Part shown: in pieces, positions 42,655 through 51,810 of the stretch
How the letters are laid out: every line of letters begins with the position of its first letter
How positions within the stretch are numbered: position 1 is the first letter of the stretch
Source of the DNA: Spirochaetales bacterium
GTDB lineage: Bacteria > Spirochaetota > Spirochaetia > SZUA-6 > RPPD01
DNA: 64,000 nt
Direction: 5' to 3'
NCBI GenBank assembly: GCA_016930675.1
Contig: JAFGGG010000037.1
Span: 62,001-126,000 of the forward strand
The notes under the pieces: generated by a model
Seen by the model: only the letters and a program-made list of their open reading frames with translations
Told to the model about the DNA's origin: nothing
Databases searched by the model: none
Made by a program: the position numbers and the translations under genes

Positions 42655-43875
42655 TTGGCAATGACAAACACATCTATGGCACAGCTGCTGTTCAGTAAAC
42701 AGGATAAACAGCTTGCGGACATACTGAACAACAATCAGAATAACAAAATTTATGATAACAAAGCGTTGAAAAATAAGGCCGCTAAAGAGTCTGATGGAAA
42801 TAAAGAAGCAGACAGAGATACATTGACCTCGTTTAAAAAAGTTTTCGAGAATGAGGTAAAGAAACGGACTGTGGATAAAGATCAAAAAAATAAAAGTCCA
42901 ACCGAAGAGCTGAAAAAAGGAAAAAGCATTAAACCGTTTTACGTTATCCCGAAAGACAAGAAAGGCAAGGCGTCTCTATTAATAGATGCGGACAAGAAGA
43001 TATGGGAAAAGCTTTTAAAGCAATTAAATGAGGAAAAATCTAAAAAGCAGCCGTCGAACCAGTTCGCGCTCCATGATGAAATATTCACCATGGTTAAAAG
43101 CAATAAGGCTGGCATACAACAAGCGGAACTGCTGGCAAAGCAGCTGCTTGAAAACATTACCACAGTGAACAAAAAAGAAAATAAGCCTGTTAAGAAACCC
43201 AAACTTGTGGTAGTGGATTTGCGCGCTAAAGATCCCGTCAAGAAAAACGTGCATAACCCAAAAAATAATAATTCGAAAAACGTGTTGTTTAATCAGAAAG
43301 TGGATATGAAAACAAATATAAAGCATGATGAAAATGGTTTGGATAAAGAAGAAATAAAACTGTTTACCAAGAATATGAGTACCGACGCATATGATGCTGA
43401 GGTCAAAACCGAATTTCTTAACAGGCATGTTCCGGTAAAACAGCCACATACGCAATTTGCACAATTGCAGAAAAACTTAAACGCTGAATTGGTAAAACAC
43501 ACAAAGCTGATTATAAAAGACGGCGGTAACGGAGAAATCCGTTTAGTGCTCAAACCTAAAACGTTGGGCAGTGTGAGAGTCAACGTAAATATTCAAGATA
43601 ACAATATAGTGGGTAAGATATTTGTCGACAATAATATTGTGAAGGAATTGGTGCAGAGCAGTCTAAACAATCTCTATAATGCGTTCAAAGAGGAAGGTTT
43701 TAATCAGGCCATGATTAATGTATTCGTGGGCAGTGAAAAGAATCAGGCGCATCCTGAGGCGGAAGAATACGAAACCGCGCTACATAAAAATCAAGCAAAC
43801 GATTTTTGGAATAATGATGAAACTGTTACGGAAGAGATTGCATCCGTGGATTCGCTGGTAAATATCGTACTTTAA
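42655..43875 (+). CDS. fliK: Flagellar hook-length control protein FliK
   Basis: FliK measures hook length and switches export specificity. The N-terminal 250 residues are Lys/Asn-rich, low complexity, as in many FliK proteins. The C-terminal Flg_hook domain is recognisable: GEIRLVLKPKTLGSVRVNVN, then FVDNNIVKELVQSSLNNL. The start is TTG 42655 with GGAGG six bases upstream. It precedes flgD, the usual order (named flbC in Borrelia). Confidence 0.87.
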   Translation: MAMTNTSMAQLLFSKQDKQLADILNNNQNNKIYDNKALKNKAAKESDGNKEADRDTLTSFKKVFENEVKKRTVDKDQKNKSPTEELKKGKSIKPFYVIPKDKKGKASLLIDADKKIWEKLLKQLNEEKSKKQPSNQFALHDEIFTMVKSNKAGIQQAELLAKQLLENITTVNKKENKPVKKPKLVVVDLRAKDPVKKNVHNPKNNNSKNVLFNQKVDMKTNIKHDENGLDKEEIKLFTKNMSTDAYDAEVKTEFLNRHVPVKQPHTQFAQLQKNLNAELVKHTKLIIKDGGNGEIRLVLKPKTLGSVRVNVNIQDNNIVGKIFVDNNIVKELVQSSLNNLYNAFKEEGFNQAMINVFVGSEKNQAHPEAEEYETALHKNQANDFWNNDETVTEEIASVDSLVNIVL

Positions 43876-43886
43876 AGGAGATAGAA

Positions 43887-44357
43887 ATGAGTGTTGAGAG
43901 TTTAAACAGTTCTTTATTACCTGAAAAAGAATTAGCCGCGACCAAGCGTATGGCGGATTCGGTAAATAAAACCGTCAATAGCGGTAAAGGTTTTAAACAG
44001 GTTATGGGGCAGGAAGAGTTTTTGCGCCTGCTTACCGAAGAGTTTAAAAATCAGGATCCTACACAGCCCATGAAAGACAGGGATTTTATCGCGCAGATGG
44101 CGCAGATATCACAACTGGATCAGGTTACGGCAATGACAAAACAGATGATCACCATGAACCAATCACTCAATAATGTAACTTTATTAATACAAAAAAATCA
44201 CGCACTTTCCCTGTTAGGGAAGGTCGTTGATATAGTAGAGGGAGGGAAGATCATAAGTGGTAAAGTAGAGGAAATAATAGGAGGGGATTTCCCTCAACTG
44301 CTTGTGAACGGCAAATACTATGACTATCAAAATGTGAGCAAGTTGAGAAACAAATAG
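43887..44357 (+). CDS. flgD: Flagellar hook assembly protein FlgD
   Basis: FlgD caps the growing hook. The 156-residue protein has the conserved FLRLLTEEFKNQDPTQPMKDRDFIAQMAQISQLDQ region (key part QNDP-like QDPTQPM) in the N-terminal half. It is short: it has little of the C-terminal Ig-like domains seen in enteric FlgD (about 230 residues), which is common in spirochaetes and Firmicutes. ATG 43887 has AAGGAG upstream. Confidence 0.92.
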   Translation: MSVESLNSSLLPEKELAATKRMADSVNKTVNSGKGFKQVMGQEEFLRLLTEEFKNQDPTQPMKDRDFIAQMAQISQLDQVTAMTKQMITMNQSLNNVTLLIQKNHALSLLGKVVDIVEGGKIISGKVEEIIGGDFPQLLVNGKYYDYQNVSKLRNK

Positions 44358-44370
44358 GGGGAAAAAGACT

Positions 44371-45726
44371 ATGATGCGATCACTCTACTCCGGTGTAGCC
44401 GGACTGCAAAACCATCAGATCAGGATGGATGTCATTGGTAACAACGTTGCCAATGTAAATACCACGGGCTTTAAAAAAGGCCGGGTAACCTTTCAAGACA
44501 TGATTTCCCAGATGATTTCGGGAGCGGCCAAACCCACTGACGAAGTGGGCGGGGTTAATCCCAAACAGGTGGGATTGGGTATGCTAATATCCGCGATCGA
44601 TACTATTCATACGCAGGGGAGTCTGCAGACCACCGGGAAAAAGACGGATGTCTCGATCAGCGGTGAAGGCTTCTTTATCATTCAGGACGGTGAGCGCCGC
44701 TTTTTTACCAGAGCGGGCGCATTTTCTCTGGATGAGAACGGTACGCTGGTAAATCCGTCAAACGGAATGCGTGTACAGGGTTGGCTCGCGGAAAATATAG
44801 CGGGTGAATATGTTATCAATACTTCCGGTGATTTAAACGATATCGTGATCCCTGTGTACAGCAAAGATCTTCCCCTGGCTACCGATAATATCGTTTACAG
44901 ATGTAATCTGGATCAGAGGGCGGTACCCATCGCCGAAGATTCAAGTCCAAAAGAAATATTGGAGAACACTCATACCGCCACTATCGAGATATTCGATTCC
45001 TTGGGCAATACTCATGAAATGAGACTCAATTTCAGAAAAAATCCGGACCTTAACAACAGCTGGATAGTTACTGTAACGGTTGACGGTGTTGATGCCAACG
45101 CTAATTTAGGCGCTGCAGCCGGTGGTGACAATACATTTACTATTAATTTCGACAATAACGGTAATATTCTGTCGGTGCTTGACGCTGACGGAGACACGGT
45201 GAATGAAGGCAGACTGGAAGTATTAGTTACCTACGACGTGCCGGGAACAGAACCGGCCGCGACCCAGGATTTCAGACTGGATTTGGGTACCTCCGGTATG
45301 GCGAACGGTGTAACCCAGGCAGCGGATTACTTTACCACCAAGGCCATCAAACAGGACGGACACGGTCTCGGATATTTGGAAGATTTTAAAATCGATCAGA
45401 ACGGAGTGATTACCGGTGTATACTCCAACGGTGTTGACAGACCCCTTGGTCAGATTGCCCTGGCTACGTTTACCAATCCGGGCGGACTAGAGAAAGCAGG
45501 AGAAAACAACTACATTATTTCCAATAATTCAGGATTGGCGCTTATCAGTCCTTCGGGAACAGAGGGTAAAGGAAGAATCTTATCAGGCACGCTGGAAATG
45601 AGTAATGTGGATCTGGCCGAACAGTTTGTGGACATGATTGTCACCCAGAGAGGTTTTCAGGCCAACTCACGCTCTATCACGACGTCTGATCAGATGCTGC
45701 AGGAGATATTAACATTAAAACGATAA
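44371..45726 (+). CDS. flgE: Flagellar hook protein FlgE
   Basis: FlgE is the hook subunit. The 451 residues have the rod/hook N-terminus (GLQNHQIRMDVIGNNVANVN and TTGFKK), a central variable D1/D2 region and the C-terminal SNVDLAEQFVDMI and QRGFQANSRSI motifs. Lys165 (in VYSKDLPLA) and Cys178 (in YRCNLDQ) sit at exactly the numbers used for lysinoalanine cross-links in Treponema denticola FlgE, which stiffen the hook of periplasmic flagella. The start is ATG 44371 (a double ATG). Confidence 0.96.
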   Translation: MMRSLYSGVAGLQNHQIRMDVIGNNVANVNTTGFKKGRVTFQDMISQMISGAAKPTDEVGGVNPKQVGLGMLISAIDTIHTQGSLQTTGKKTDVSISGEGFFIIQDGERRFFTRAGAFSLDENGTLVNPSNGMRVQGWLAENIAGEYVINTSGDLNDIVIPVYSKDLPLATDNIVYRCNLDQRAVPIAEDSSPKEILENTHTATIEIFDSLGNTHEMRLNFRKNPDLNNSWIVTVTVDGVDANANLGAAAGGDNTFTINFDNNGNILSVLDADGDTVNEGRLEVLVTYDVPGTEPAATQDFRLDLGTSGMANGVTQAADYFTTKAIKQDGHGLGYLEDFKIDQNGVITGVYSNGVDRPLGQIALATFTNPGGLEKAGENNYIISNNSGLALISPSGTEGKGRILSGTLEMSNVDLAEQFVDMIVTQRGFQANSRSITTSDQMLQEILTLKR

Positions 45727-45745
45727 GGATGTATAATCGTGTAGC

Positions 45746-45943
45746 ATGATAGAAGTAACAAAGCTTGACGGAAAGATTTATTATATAAATCCGCATCATA
45801 TTGAATACATAGAATGTAATCCGGATACGACATTAGTTATGCTTTCTGGAAAAAGACTGGTGATCAAAGATGATTACCAGTCTGTTTTTAAACGGATAAT
45901 CGAGTATAGAAGGCTTATCGGGGCCTTTAAAAACGAGGAGTAA
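45746..45943 (+). CDS. flbD: FlbD family flagellar protein
   Basis: The 65-residue protein matches the FlbD family: MIEVTKLDGKIYYINPHHIE and TLVMLSGKRLVIKDD. FlbD lies between flgE and motA in many spirochaetes and Firmicutes. Its role is not settled. Start ATG 45746; the gene ends 5 bases ahead of motA. Confidence 0.9.
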   Translation: MIEVTKLDGKIYYINPHHIEYIECNPDTTLVMLSGKRLVIKDDYQSVFKRIIEYRRLIGAFKNEE

Positions 45944-45948
45944 GTGGT

Positions 45949-46731
45949 ATGGATCTTGGAACAATATTAGGTGTAATTGCAGGTGTCTTATTGGTTGCCT
46001 TCGGTATTCTGGTCATGGGAGCTTCGCTTACCACATACATCGATCCCGCGTCGGTTCTCATTACCTTCGGAGGATCATTGGCGGCTATCATGATTTCTAA
46101 TCCGCTGTCAAGGACGTTGGGAATATTCAGATTCGTACGACAGACATTGAGCATTCCCAGCTGGGAAGAGGAACGCATTATCTCCCGCTTGGTCGCGTTT
46201 TCGGAAAAAGCACGAAGAGACGGTCTCTTGGCATTGGAAGACGATCTGGATGAGGTTGAGGACGAGTTCCTGCGTAAAGGTATTCAGCTGGTAGTTGACG
46301 GAACTGACCCCGAGATCATCAAAAATGTTTTATATAACGAATTAAGCAAGATCCAGGAACGCCACGGAATAGGCATAAAAATATTCGAGGACTGGGGAAA
46401 GCTGGCACCGGCCTTCGGAATGATCGGAACCCTTATCGGTCTTATCTCCATTATGGGAAATATTGAAGATAAATCCGCTATCGGTCCCGGTATGGCCACG
46501 GCGCTGCTCACCACATTATACGGAGCATTGTTTGCGAACTTGATTCTTATCCCTATCGGTAATAAATTAGAAGATAGGGATATAGCGGAGAGCTTGATTA
46601 AAGAAATTATGATTGAAGGAATACTTTCCATACAGCAGGGTGATAATCCGAGAATTCTCGAAGAAAAACTCATAGCTTTTCTGCCTCCGGCGAGACGAGA
46701 AGCTATTAAACAGGAATCAGGAAGGGATTAG
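45949..46731 (+). CDS. motA: Flagellar motor stator protein MotA
   Basis: MotA forms the pentameric ring of the stator ion channel. The 260-residue protein has four membrane helices and the conserved Pro in GKLAPAFGMIGTLIGL. The cytoplasmic loop carries charged residues for rotor contact. It precedes motB, so they form one stator unit. Ion choice cannot be read with certainty; the MotA/B type suggests protons. Confidence 0.95.
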   Translation: MDLGTILGVIAGVLLVAFGILVMGASLTTYIDPASVLITFGGSLAAIMISNPLSRTLGIFRFVRQTLSIPSWEEERIISRLVAFSEKARRDGLLALEDDLDEVEDEFLRKGIQLVVDGTDPEIIKNVLYNELSKIQERHGIGIKIFEDWGKLAPAFGMIGTLIGLISIMGNIEDKSAIGPGMATALLTTLYGALFANLILIPIGNKLEDRDIAESLIKEIMIEGILSIQQGDNPRILEEKLIAFLPPARREAIKQESGRD

Positions 46732-46742
46732 GAGAAACCGAT

Positions 46743-47471
46743 ATGCCTTTTAAAAGGAAGAAAAAAGCAAAAGAAGAGGGCTCACCGTATTGGATGATTA
46801 CATATGGTGATATGACTACTTTGCTTCTTGTTTTTTTCGTGGTTATGTTTACTACAGCAGAGATTGACGGCAGCGAGCTGCGTATGATTTTAGCCGCCTT
46901 TCAGGGATTGGGCGTGATGAGGGGAGGCAACACTCTGCAGGTCGGTAAGCTGGCGGAACTGGGAAATAATATAATGACGCTGCCGTCCGTGGAAAGAGGA
47001 AGGGCTTTGGACAAGGCACGCAAGCTGGCAAAATCCATCTTCGAAACGGAGATATCTGTGCGCAAAGTGAGGATAAAGGAAGATGAACGAGGGCTAATCA
47101 TTTCACTTTCCGCGGAACTGTTTTTCGATCCGGCCAGTGCCATACTTAAAATTGAAGAAGCAAGGCCGATCCTCTATAAGGTAAGAGATCTGCTGCGGTC
47201 GGAAGAGGTACGTGATAAGAAGGTCAGAATAGAAGGTCATACGGACGACGTGGCCATGGATGAAGATTCGGAGTACCCGACAAACTGGGATCTCTCAGCG
47301 GCCAGGAGCCTTGAGGTATTGAAGTATTTAATAGAATACGGTGTACCCGAACAGAATATGCAGGTAGCGGGTTATGCCGATACGGTACCTGTCTCGGATA
47401 ACAATACCGAAGAAGGCAGAGCCGATAATAGAAGAGTGGATATTGTGATATTAACAGAGGGACATCTGTAA
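46743..47471 (+). CDS. motB: Flagellar motor stator protein MotB
   Basis: MotB anchors the stator to peptidoglycan. The 242-residue protein has a basic tail, one membrane helix with the ion-binding Asp23 in ITYGDMTTLLLVFF, a plug/linker region and an OmpA-like domain (VRIEGHTDDVAMD, NWDLSAARSLEV, GRADNRRVDIVI). Start ATG 46743, 11 bases after motA. Confidence 0.95.
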   Translation: MPFKRKKKAKEEGSPYWMITYGDMTTLLLVFFVVMFTTAEIDGSELRMILAAFQGLGVMRGGNTLQVGKLAELGNNIMTLPSVERGRALDKARKLAKSIFETEISVRKVRIKEDERGLIISLSAELFFDPASAILKIEEARPILYKVRDLLRSEEVRDKKVRIEGHTDDVAMDEDSEYPTNWDLSAARSLEVLKYLIEYGVPEQNMQVAGYADTVPVSDNNTEEGRADNRRVDIVILTEGHL

Positions 47472-47526
47472 AATTAGCAGTTTAGAATTATTGTTAGCAG
47501 TATCATGTAAATAGAGAGGTGAGAAC

Positions 47527-48084
47527 ATGGCTGATGAAGATCGTTTTTTAGACAGCGAAACCGATCAAGCGACCGAAGAGGTTGAGGTAGGCAGGAAAGT
47601 AGGTTTTATTCCCGCCCTGGTTTTAAAGGCTTTAAAATGGGCGGCAATCGGAATAATCGTTGTGTTGCTTGTTATAATCGTTGCCTATTTGACTGTGCAA
47701 ATCGCACTGCAGGGACGGGTGCCGGGACAGGATCTGCCTCCCGTATCGCAGCAGATCGCAGCGTCGACTGAGATCTATCAGTTTTATAAGAATTTGCAGC
47801 CGTTAAGAGGGCAAACAGCGGATAACCCGCCGTATATTTTTACCGCGGAAATACATATCGCCTATGAAAAAGGTAATAATGCCATGACCACGGAAATTAA
47901 CGAAAGAGATTCGCAAATCCATAATCTTATCTTAAAAATACTGGGCAGTAAAAACGCGAGTGAACTGAATACAAATGATTTTAGTCTTCTCGAACGGGAT
48001 ATTACCTATAGTTTAAACCAAATTATGAGAAGCGGAAAGATCAAAGCTGTTTTTATCCAGGAGATGCAGACTTTTCCGCAGTAG
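47527..48084 (+). CDS. fliL: Flagellar basal body-associated protein FliL
   Basis: FliL rings surround the stator in the periplasm. The 185-residue protein has a cytoplasmic N-terminal tail, one membrane helix (IGIIVVLLVIIVAYLTVQIAL) and a periplasmic domain with YIFTAEIHIAYEKGN and EINERDSQIHNLILKIL. Start ATG 47527 with GAGGTGAG upstream. It lies between motB and fliM, the spirochaete order. Confidence 0.92.
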   Translation: MADEDRFLDSETDQATEEVEVGRKVGFIPALVLKALKWAAIGIIVVLLVIIVAYLTVQIALQGRVPGQDLPPVSQQIAASTEIYQFYKNLQPLRGQTADNPPYIFTAEIHIAYEKGNNAMTTEINERDSQIHNLILKILGSKNASELNTNDFSLLERDITYSLNQIMRSGKIKAVFIQEMQTFPQ

Positions 48085-48101
48085 GAGCGCTGATAAACAG
48101 T

Positions 48102-48129
48102 TTGCTTAAAAGTAAAAAAGGTGTATAAT
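48102..48129 (+). promoter_or_regulatory. Internal sigma70-type promoter ahead of fliM
   Basis: TTGCTT (48102-48107), 16 bases and a perfect TATAAT (48124-48129) lie in the 62-base gap between fliL and fliM, one of the longer gaps in the run. It could give extra or constant expression of the switch and export genes. Confidence 0.5.
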
Positions 48130-48146
48130 GGAAGAAGAGGAACTGA

Positions 48147-49172
48147 ATGACTGAAGTTCTTTCGCAAGACGAAATAGATCAACTGCTTTCGGCCATATCT
48201 TCAGGTGAAGTAGAGACACCTGAGACACAGGCCATGCCAGCTCAGCGCAATATAAAAATTTATGATTTCAAACGTCCTGATAAATTCTCTAAAGATCAGA
48301 TCCGAACCGTCTCCATCATGCATGAAACTTTCGCGAGGTTAACCACCACATCGCTTTCGGCACAACTGCGAAGTCTGGTTCATGTGCATGTGGCGTCCGT
48401 GGATCAGCTTACCTATGAGGAGTTTATCCGCTCTATTCCCAATCCCACTACATTAGCTGTGATCAATATGGATCCTTTAAAAGGTTCGGCAATCTTAGAA
48501 ATCGATCCTTCGGTTACTTTTTCCATAATTGACAGGCTTTTTGGAGGACAGGGAGAAGAAACAAAACTTTCAAGAGATCTTACGGATATAGAACAGTCGG
48601 TTATGGAAGGAATAATAGTGCGGATATTGGGTAATATGCGTGAGGCCTGGAGTACGGTGATCGATTTAAGACCAAGATTGGGACAGATAGAAACAAATCC
48701 TCAATTTGCCCAGATTGTGCCACCTACAGAAATGGTAGTGCTTGTAACACTTGAAACAAAAGTAGGGGATGTTGACGGACTTATGAATTTTTGTATTCCG
48801 TACCTGACAATCGAACCGATTATCTCAAAATTATCAGCCCAGTACTGGTATTCATCGGTACGACGAGGGACTACTACTGAAAATCTGAACATATTAAGAG
48901 AACGTCTGGAAACCGTAAGTGTGAATATCGTAGCGGAAATAGGCAGCATGATGCTGAAGGTAAAGGATGTGCTGGCTTTAAAAAAAGGTGACGTGATAAG
49001 ACTGCCTAATGTGAGAATAAATGATCCAATGGGGTTGAAAATAGGCGATAGAAAGAAATTTTTATGCAGACCGGGAATAATGGGTAATAAAGTCGCGGTA
49101 CAAGTTATTAAAAAGCTGGAAGAGACAAAACCCGAGGAGTTTGAAGAACTTAAAGTGGAAGGGGAGGAGTAA
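48147..49172 (+). CDS. fliM: Flagellar motor switch protein FliM
   Basis: FliM is the C-ring protein that binds phospho-CheY. The 341-residue protein has the N-terminal CheY-binding peptide (LSQDEIDQLLSAI), the CheC-like middle domain and the C-terminal SpoA/FliN-like domain (LALKKGDVIRLPN). Start ATG 48147 with GGAAGAAGAGGAA upstream. It is followed 2 bases later by fliY. Confidence 0.95.
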   Translation: MTEVLSQDEIDQLLSAISSGEVETPETQAMPAQRNIKIYDFKRPDKFSKDQIRTVSIMHETFARLTTTSLSAQLRSLVHVHVASVDQLTYEEFIRSIPNPTTLAVINMDPLKGSAILEIDPSVTFSIIDRLFGGQGEETKLSRDLTDIEQSVMEGIIVRILGNMREAWSTVIDLRPRLGQIETNPQFAQIVPPTEMVVLVTLETKVGDVDGLMNFCIPYLTIEPIISKLSAQYWYSSVRRGTTTENLNILRERLETVSVNIVAEIGSMMLKVKDVLALKKGDVIRLPNVRINDPMGLKIGDRKKFLCRPGIMGNKVAVQVIKKLEETKPEEFEELKVEGEE

Positions 49173-49174
49173 TT

Positions 49175-50293
49175 ATGAGTGAAGGCTATCTTTCACAAGA
49201 TGAAATTGATGCGCTGTTACAGGGGACGGAAGAAATAACCGACGCAAAAGACTTAAGCAGCGGAGGTCCGCTGTCAACAAATGAAAAGGATAAATTCAAA
49301 TCCATAATTCAAAGTACGGTAGAATCGCAAAGTTCGAATATTTCAATGATTACAGGTAAATCGGTTATCATTGGAGCACCGAATATAGATGTAAGATCAA
49401 AACAACAACTGCTCGCGGAACTGATGAATGAAGTTGTGGAAATAAAAATCGATTTTACGGAAGGAATCGTCGGCGAGCATTCATATTTGATTGAACCTGA
49501 GGTGGCCACAAAACTCGCAGGCTTTATTATGGGCCAGACAGGAGTTGAGTTAAATGAAGCGGCTCTTTCAGGAGTCGCCGAGGCCATTTCAAATATTGTC
49601 GGTGCAATAGCCACAACTCTTGGTAATCAGATAAATCAAACTGTAATGATTTCACCTCCACAATGTGCTAAAGTAAAGAAAGGAAAAATTAAATTTCCGC
49701 CGGGTGACAATTTAATAAAGGTCGCATATCCAATTTCGATTGAGGGAGAAAAACCGGCAACACTCATTGAGTTGTTTGCTTTATCCTCAGTCAAAGAAGT
49801 CGTAGCGCGATCAACCGGTAACGGAATTGCTACCGGTCAACCGGTTGCTGCAGGGAGTAAAAGGAGTGGGAAAGGAGATGTTATGTCACAAGGAATGTCA
49901 AATATCGGGGGAGGTGATTCAGGACAGGGGGGAGATCAATCGATTCTGGATGGATTAAACAGCATGATGTCAAGTCCAAATGTGCAATCGGTTCAGCTTC
50001 CTAATCTGCAGACATCACAAGCCTCACAAGAACAGAGTAACATCGGCTTACTTATGGATGTATACATGGAGATGACCGTTGAGCTGGGAAGAACAAAAAA
50101 GCTTATACGTGATATTCTGGGTATTGGTGAAGGAACAATCATTGAATTGGATAAGTTGGCGGGGGAACCTGTAGATATATTGGTAAATCATAAATTGATT
50201 GCCAAAGGTGAGGTTGTTGTCATCGATGAAAATTTTGGTGTGCGTGTAACTGAAATTGTATCACCACTAGAAAGGATGGCGGATCTCAAATAA
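49175..50293 (+). CDS. fliY: Flagellar motor switch phosphatase FliY (FliN-type)
   Basis: The 372-residue protein joins an N-terminal CheY-binding peptide (LSQDEIDALLQGTEE), a CheC/FliY-like domain with two pseudo-symmetric halves (about 40-220), a Gly/Ser/Gln-rich linker and a C-terminal FliN/SpoA domain (VELGRTKKLIRDILGIGEG). FliY of Bacillus is a CheY-P phosphatase at the motor; here the E/N-x-x-N active pattern is in NEAALSGVAEAISNIVGAIA. This is longer than the short Borrelia FliN. Confidence 0.92.
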   Translation: MSEGYLSQDEIDALLQGTEEITDAKDLSSGGPLSTNEKDKFKSIIQSTVESQSSNISMITGKSVIIGAPNIDVRSKQQLLAELMNEVVEIKIDFTEGIVGEHSYLIEPEVATKLAGFIMGQTGVELNEAALSGVAEAISNIVGAIATTLGNQINQTVMISPPQCAKVKKGKIKFPPGDNLIKVAYPISIEGEKPATLIELFALSSVKEVVARSTGNGIATGQPVAAGSKRSGKGDVMSQGMSNIGGGDSGQGGDQSILDGLNSMMSSPNVQSVQLPNLQTSQASQEQSNIGLLMDVYMEMTVELGRTKKLIRDILGIGEGTIIELDKLAGEPVDILVNHKLIAKGEVVVIDENFGVRVTEIVSPLERMADLK

Positions 50294-50306
50294 AAAAACA
50301 ATATAG

Positions 50307-50335
50307 TTGACAGAAATCGTTTTACGTGCAATAAT
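50307..50335 (+). promoter_or_regulatory. Internal sigma70-type promoter ahead of fliO
   Basis: A perfect TTGACA (50307-50312), 17 bases and AATAAT (50330-50335) lie 51 bases before the fliO start, in the widest gap of the run. The export gate genes may therefore be transcribed independently. Confidence 0.6.
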
Positions 50336-50385
50336 AGTATAAAAAGTAAGTAAATATAATAGTTTTTAGTATCGGGAGGGGAAAA

Positions 50386-50976
50386 CTGAAAACTGTATCT
50401 CTTTTATCAACAATCATTATAATTACAATTTTAACATGCTCATTTGGCTTCGCGGAGGAGCAAACCGATGTTCTTACGGAAGACTATACGGCCTCTGATC
50501 AGGCTGACCCGCAAACACAACAAGCAGGACAGCAGCTGGAGCCGATTGGTCCGTCTTTTTGGGATTATCTTTCCATGGTTCTCGGGCTTGGAATCGTAGT
50601 CGTGATAATCGTGGTTATTTTTTACGCCATTAAAAGAGGCATCAATAAAAAAATAATTGAAAACGAACTGATAAAGATAATGGGCTCAAAAATCATTACC
50701 GGGAATAAGGTACTCCATTTAATAGAAGTGGGAAATGCGGTGTACTTGATAGGATCTTCGAATGAGGGGCTCTCCTTGATATCGGAGGTATCGGATAAAG
50801 AAACCAAAGACATCATCAAATTAAAGGCGAGCCAAAGGACTGAAAATCCCGTAAAAGGATTCGGTGATTTGATAGTAGGATTTTTGAATCGTAAAAGCCA
50901 AAAAAAGCAGGTTATGGACCACAGTATTAATTTTATGAAGGAACAAAGGAGCAGATTGCGAAAGCTGAATAAGTAA
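50386..50976 (+). CDS. fliO: Flagellar export protein FliO (CTG start)
   Basis: FliO helps assemble the FliP ring. The frame from 50386 gives 196 residues: a cleavable signal-like start (VSLLSTIIIITILTCSFG), a Gln/Asp-rich periplasmic stretch, a membrane helix (LGLGIVVVIIVVIFYAI) and a basic C-terminal tail. There is no ATG, GTG or TTG in frame before ATG 50575, which lies at the membrane helix. GGGAGGGG with six bases of spacing points to CTG 50386 as the start. The place before fliP, as in Treponema (fliZ), supports the call. Confidence 0.8.
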   Translation: MKTVSLLSTIIIITILTCSFGFAEEQTDVLTEDYTASDQADPQTQQAGQQLEPIGPSFWDYLSMVLGLGIVVVIIVVIFYAIKRGINKKIIENELIKIMGSKIITGNKVLHLIEVGNAVYLIGSSNEGLSLISEVSDKETKDIIKLKASQRTENPVKGFGDLIVGFLNRKSQKKQVMDHSINFMKEQRSRLRKLNK

Positions 50977-51005
50977 AAAAGAGAATAAAAATCCTGGGAG
51001 GGGAC

Positions 51006-51767
51006 ATGAAAAAAATTATGGTACTGGTTGTACTTATAATCTGTTGCAGTACAGTCGGTATATCCGCGCAAGAAGATGCAAATATAAATATTCCTTATGT
51101 TGATATCGGAATACGAAACGCCGCCAATAATGAAGAAGTTGCTTTATCGCTGCAGCTTCTCTTGCTTTTATCAATAATTACTATAGCCCCGTCACTGATC
51201 GTACTCACAACTGCATTTTTAAGGATAGCAATCGTATTTAATTTTATTAATCGTTCTCTTTCGTTACAAAACGTTCCTCCGACTCATGTGCTTATGGGCA
51301 TTGCTCTGTTTTTAACGATTTTTATCATGTGGCCCACGTTTTCTGCCGTGTATGAAACCGCATTTAAACCTTTCGCCGATGGCGAAATTGGAATTGAAAA
51401 AATGTATGAAAATGCGCAACAACCGGTTAAAGCATTTATGTGGAAACAGTTGGGCAGGGATTATAAAAATGTAGAGTTGTTTTTAAAGCTAGGGAATTAC
51501 CCGAAGCCGAAAACAAAAGGAGATGTGCCTATTCATGTGCTTATACCGGCATTTATCCTTAATGAATTAGGTATTGCTTTTAAAATTGGAATAATGCTGT
51601 TTATTCCTTTTATTGTTATAGATATGGTCGTTGCGTCTACATTAATGTCAATGGGTATGATTATGTTGCCACCCATTATGATTTCGTTACCTTTCAAACT
51701 AATACTCTTTGTGCTGGTTGACGGGTGGAGTTTGATTACAATGCAGTTGGTAAACAGCTTTATGTGA
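51006..51767 (+). CDS. fliP: Flagellar type III export protein FliP
   Basis: FliP is the main pore subunit of the export gate. The 253-residue protein has a signal peptide (IMVLVVLIICCSTVGISA) and four membrane segments with the family motifs PSLIVLTTAFLRIAIVFNF, PPTHVLMGIALFLTIFIM and SMGMIMLPPIMISLPFKLIL. Start ATG 51006 with GGGAGGGG upstream. Confidence 0.96.
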   Translation: MKKIMVLVVLIICCSTVGISAQEDANINIPYVDIGIRNAANNEEVALSLQLLLLLSIITIAPSLIVLTTAFLRIAIVFNFINRSLSLQNVPPTHVLMGIALFLTIFIMWPTFSAVYETAFKPFADGEIGIEKMYENAQQPVKAFMWKQLGRDYKNVELFLKLGNYPKPKTKGDVPIHVLIPAFILNELGIAFKIGIMLFIPFIVIDMVVASTLMSMGMIMLPPIMISLPFKLILFVLVDGWSLITMQLVNSFM

Positions 51768-51810
51768 CCGTACTAACCATACTCATTGGCAACTTTTTTA
51801 AGGAGGAATT

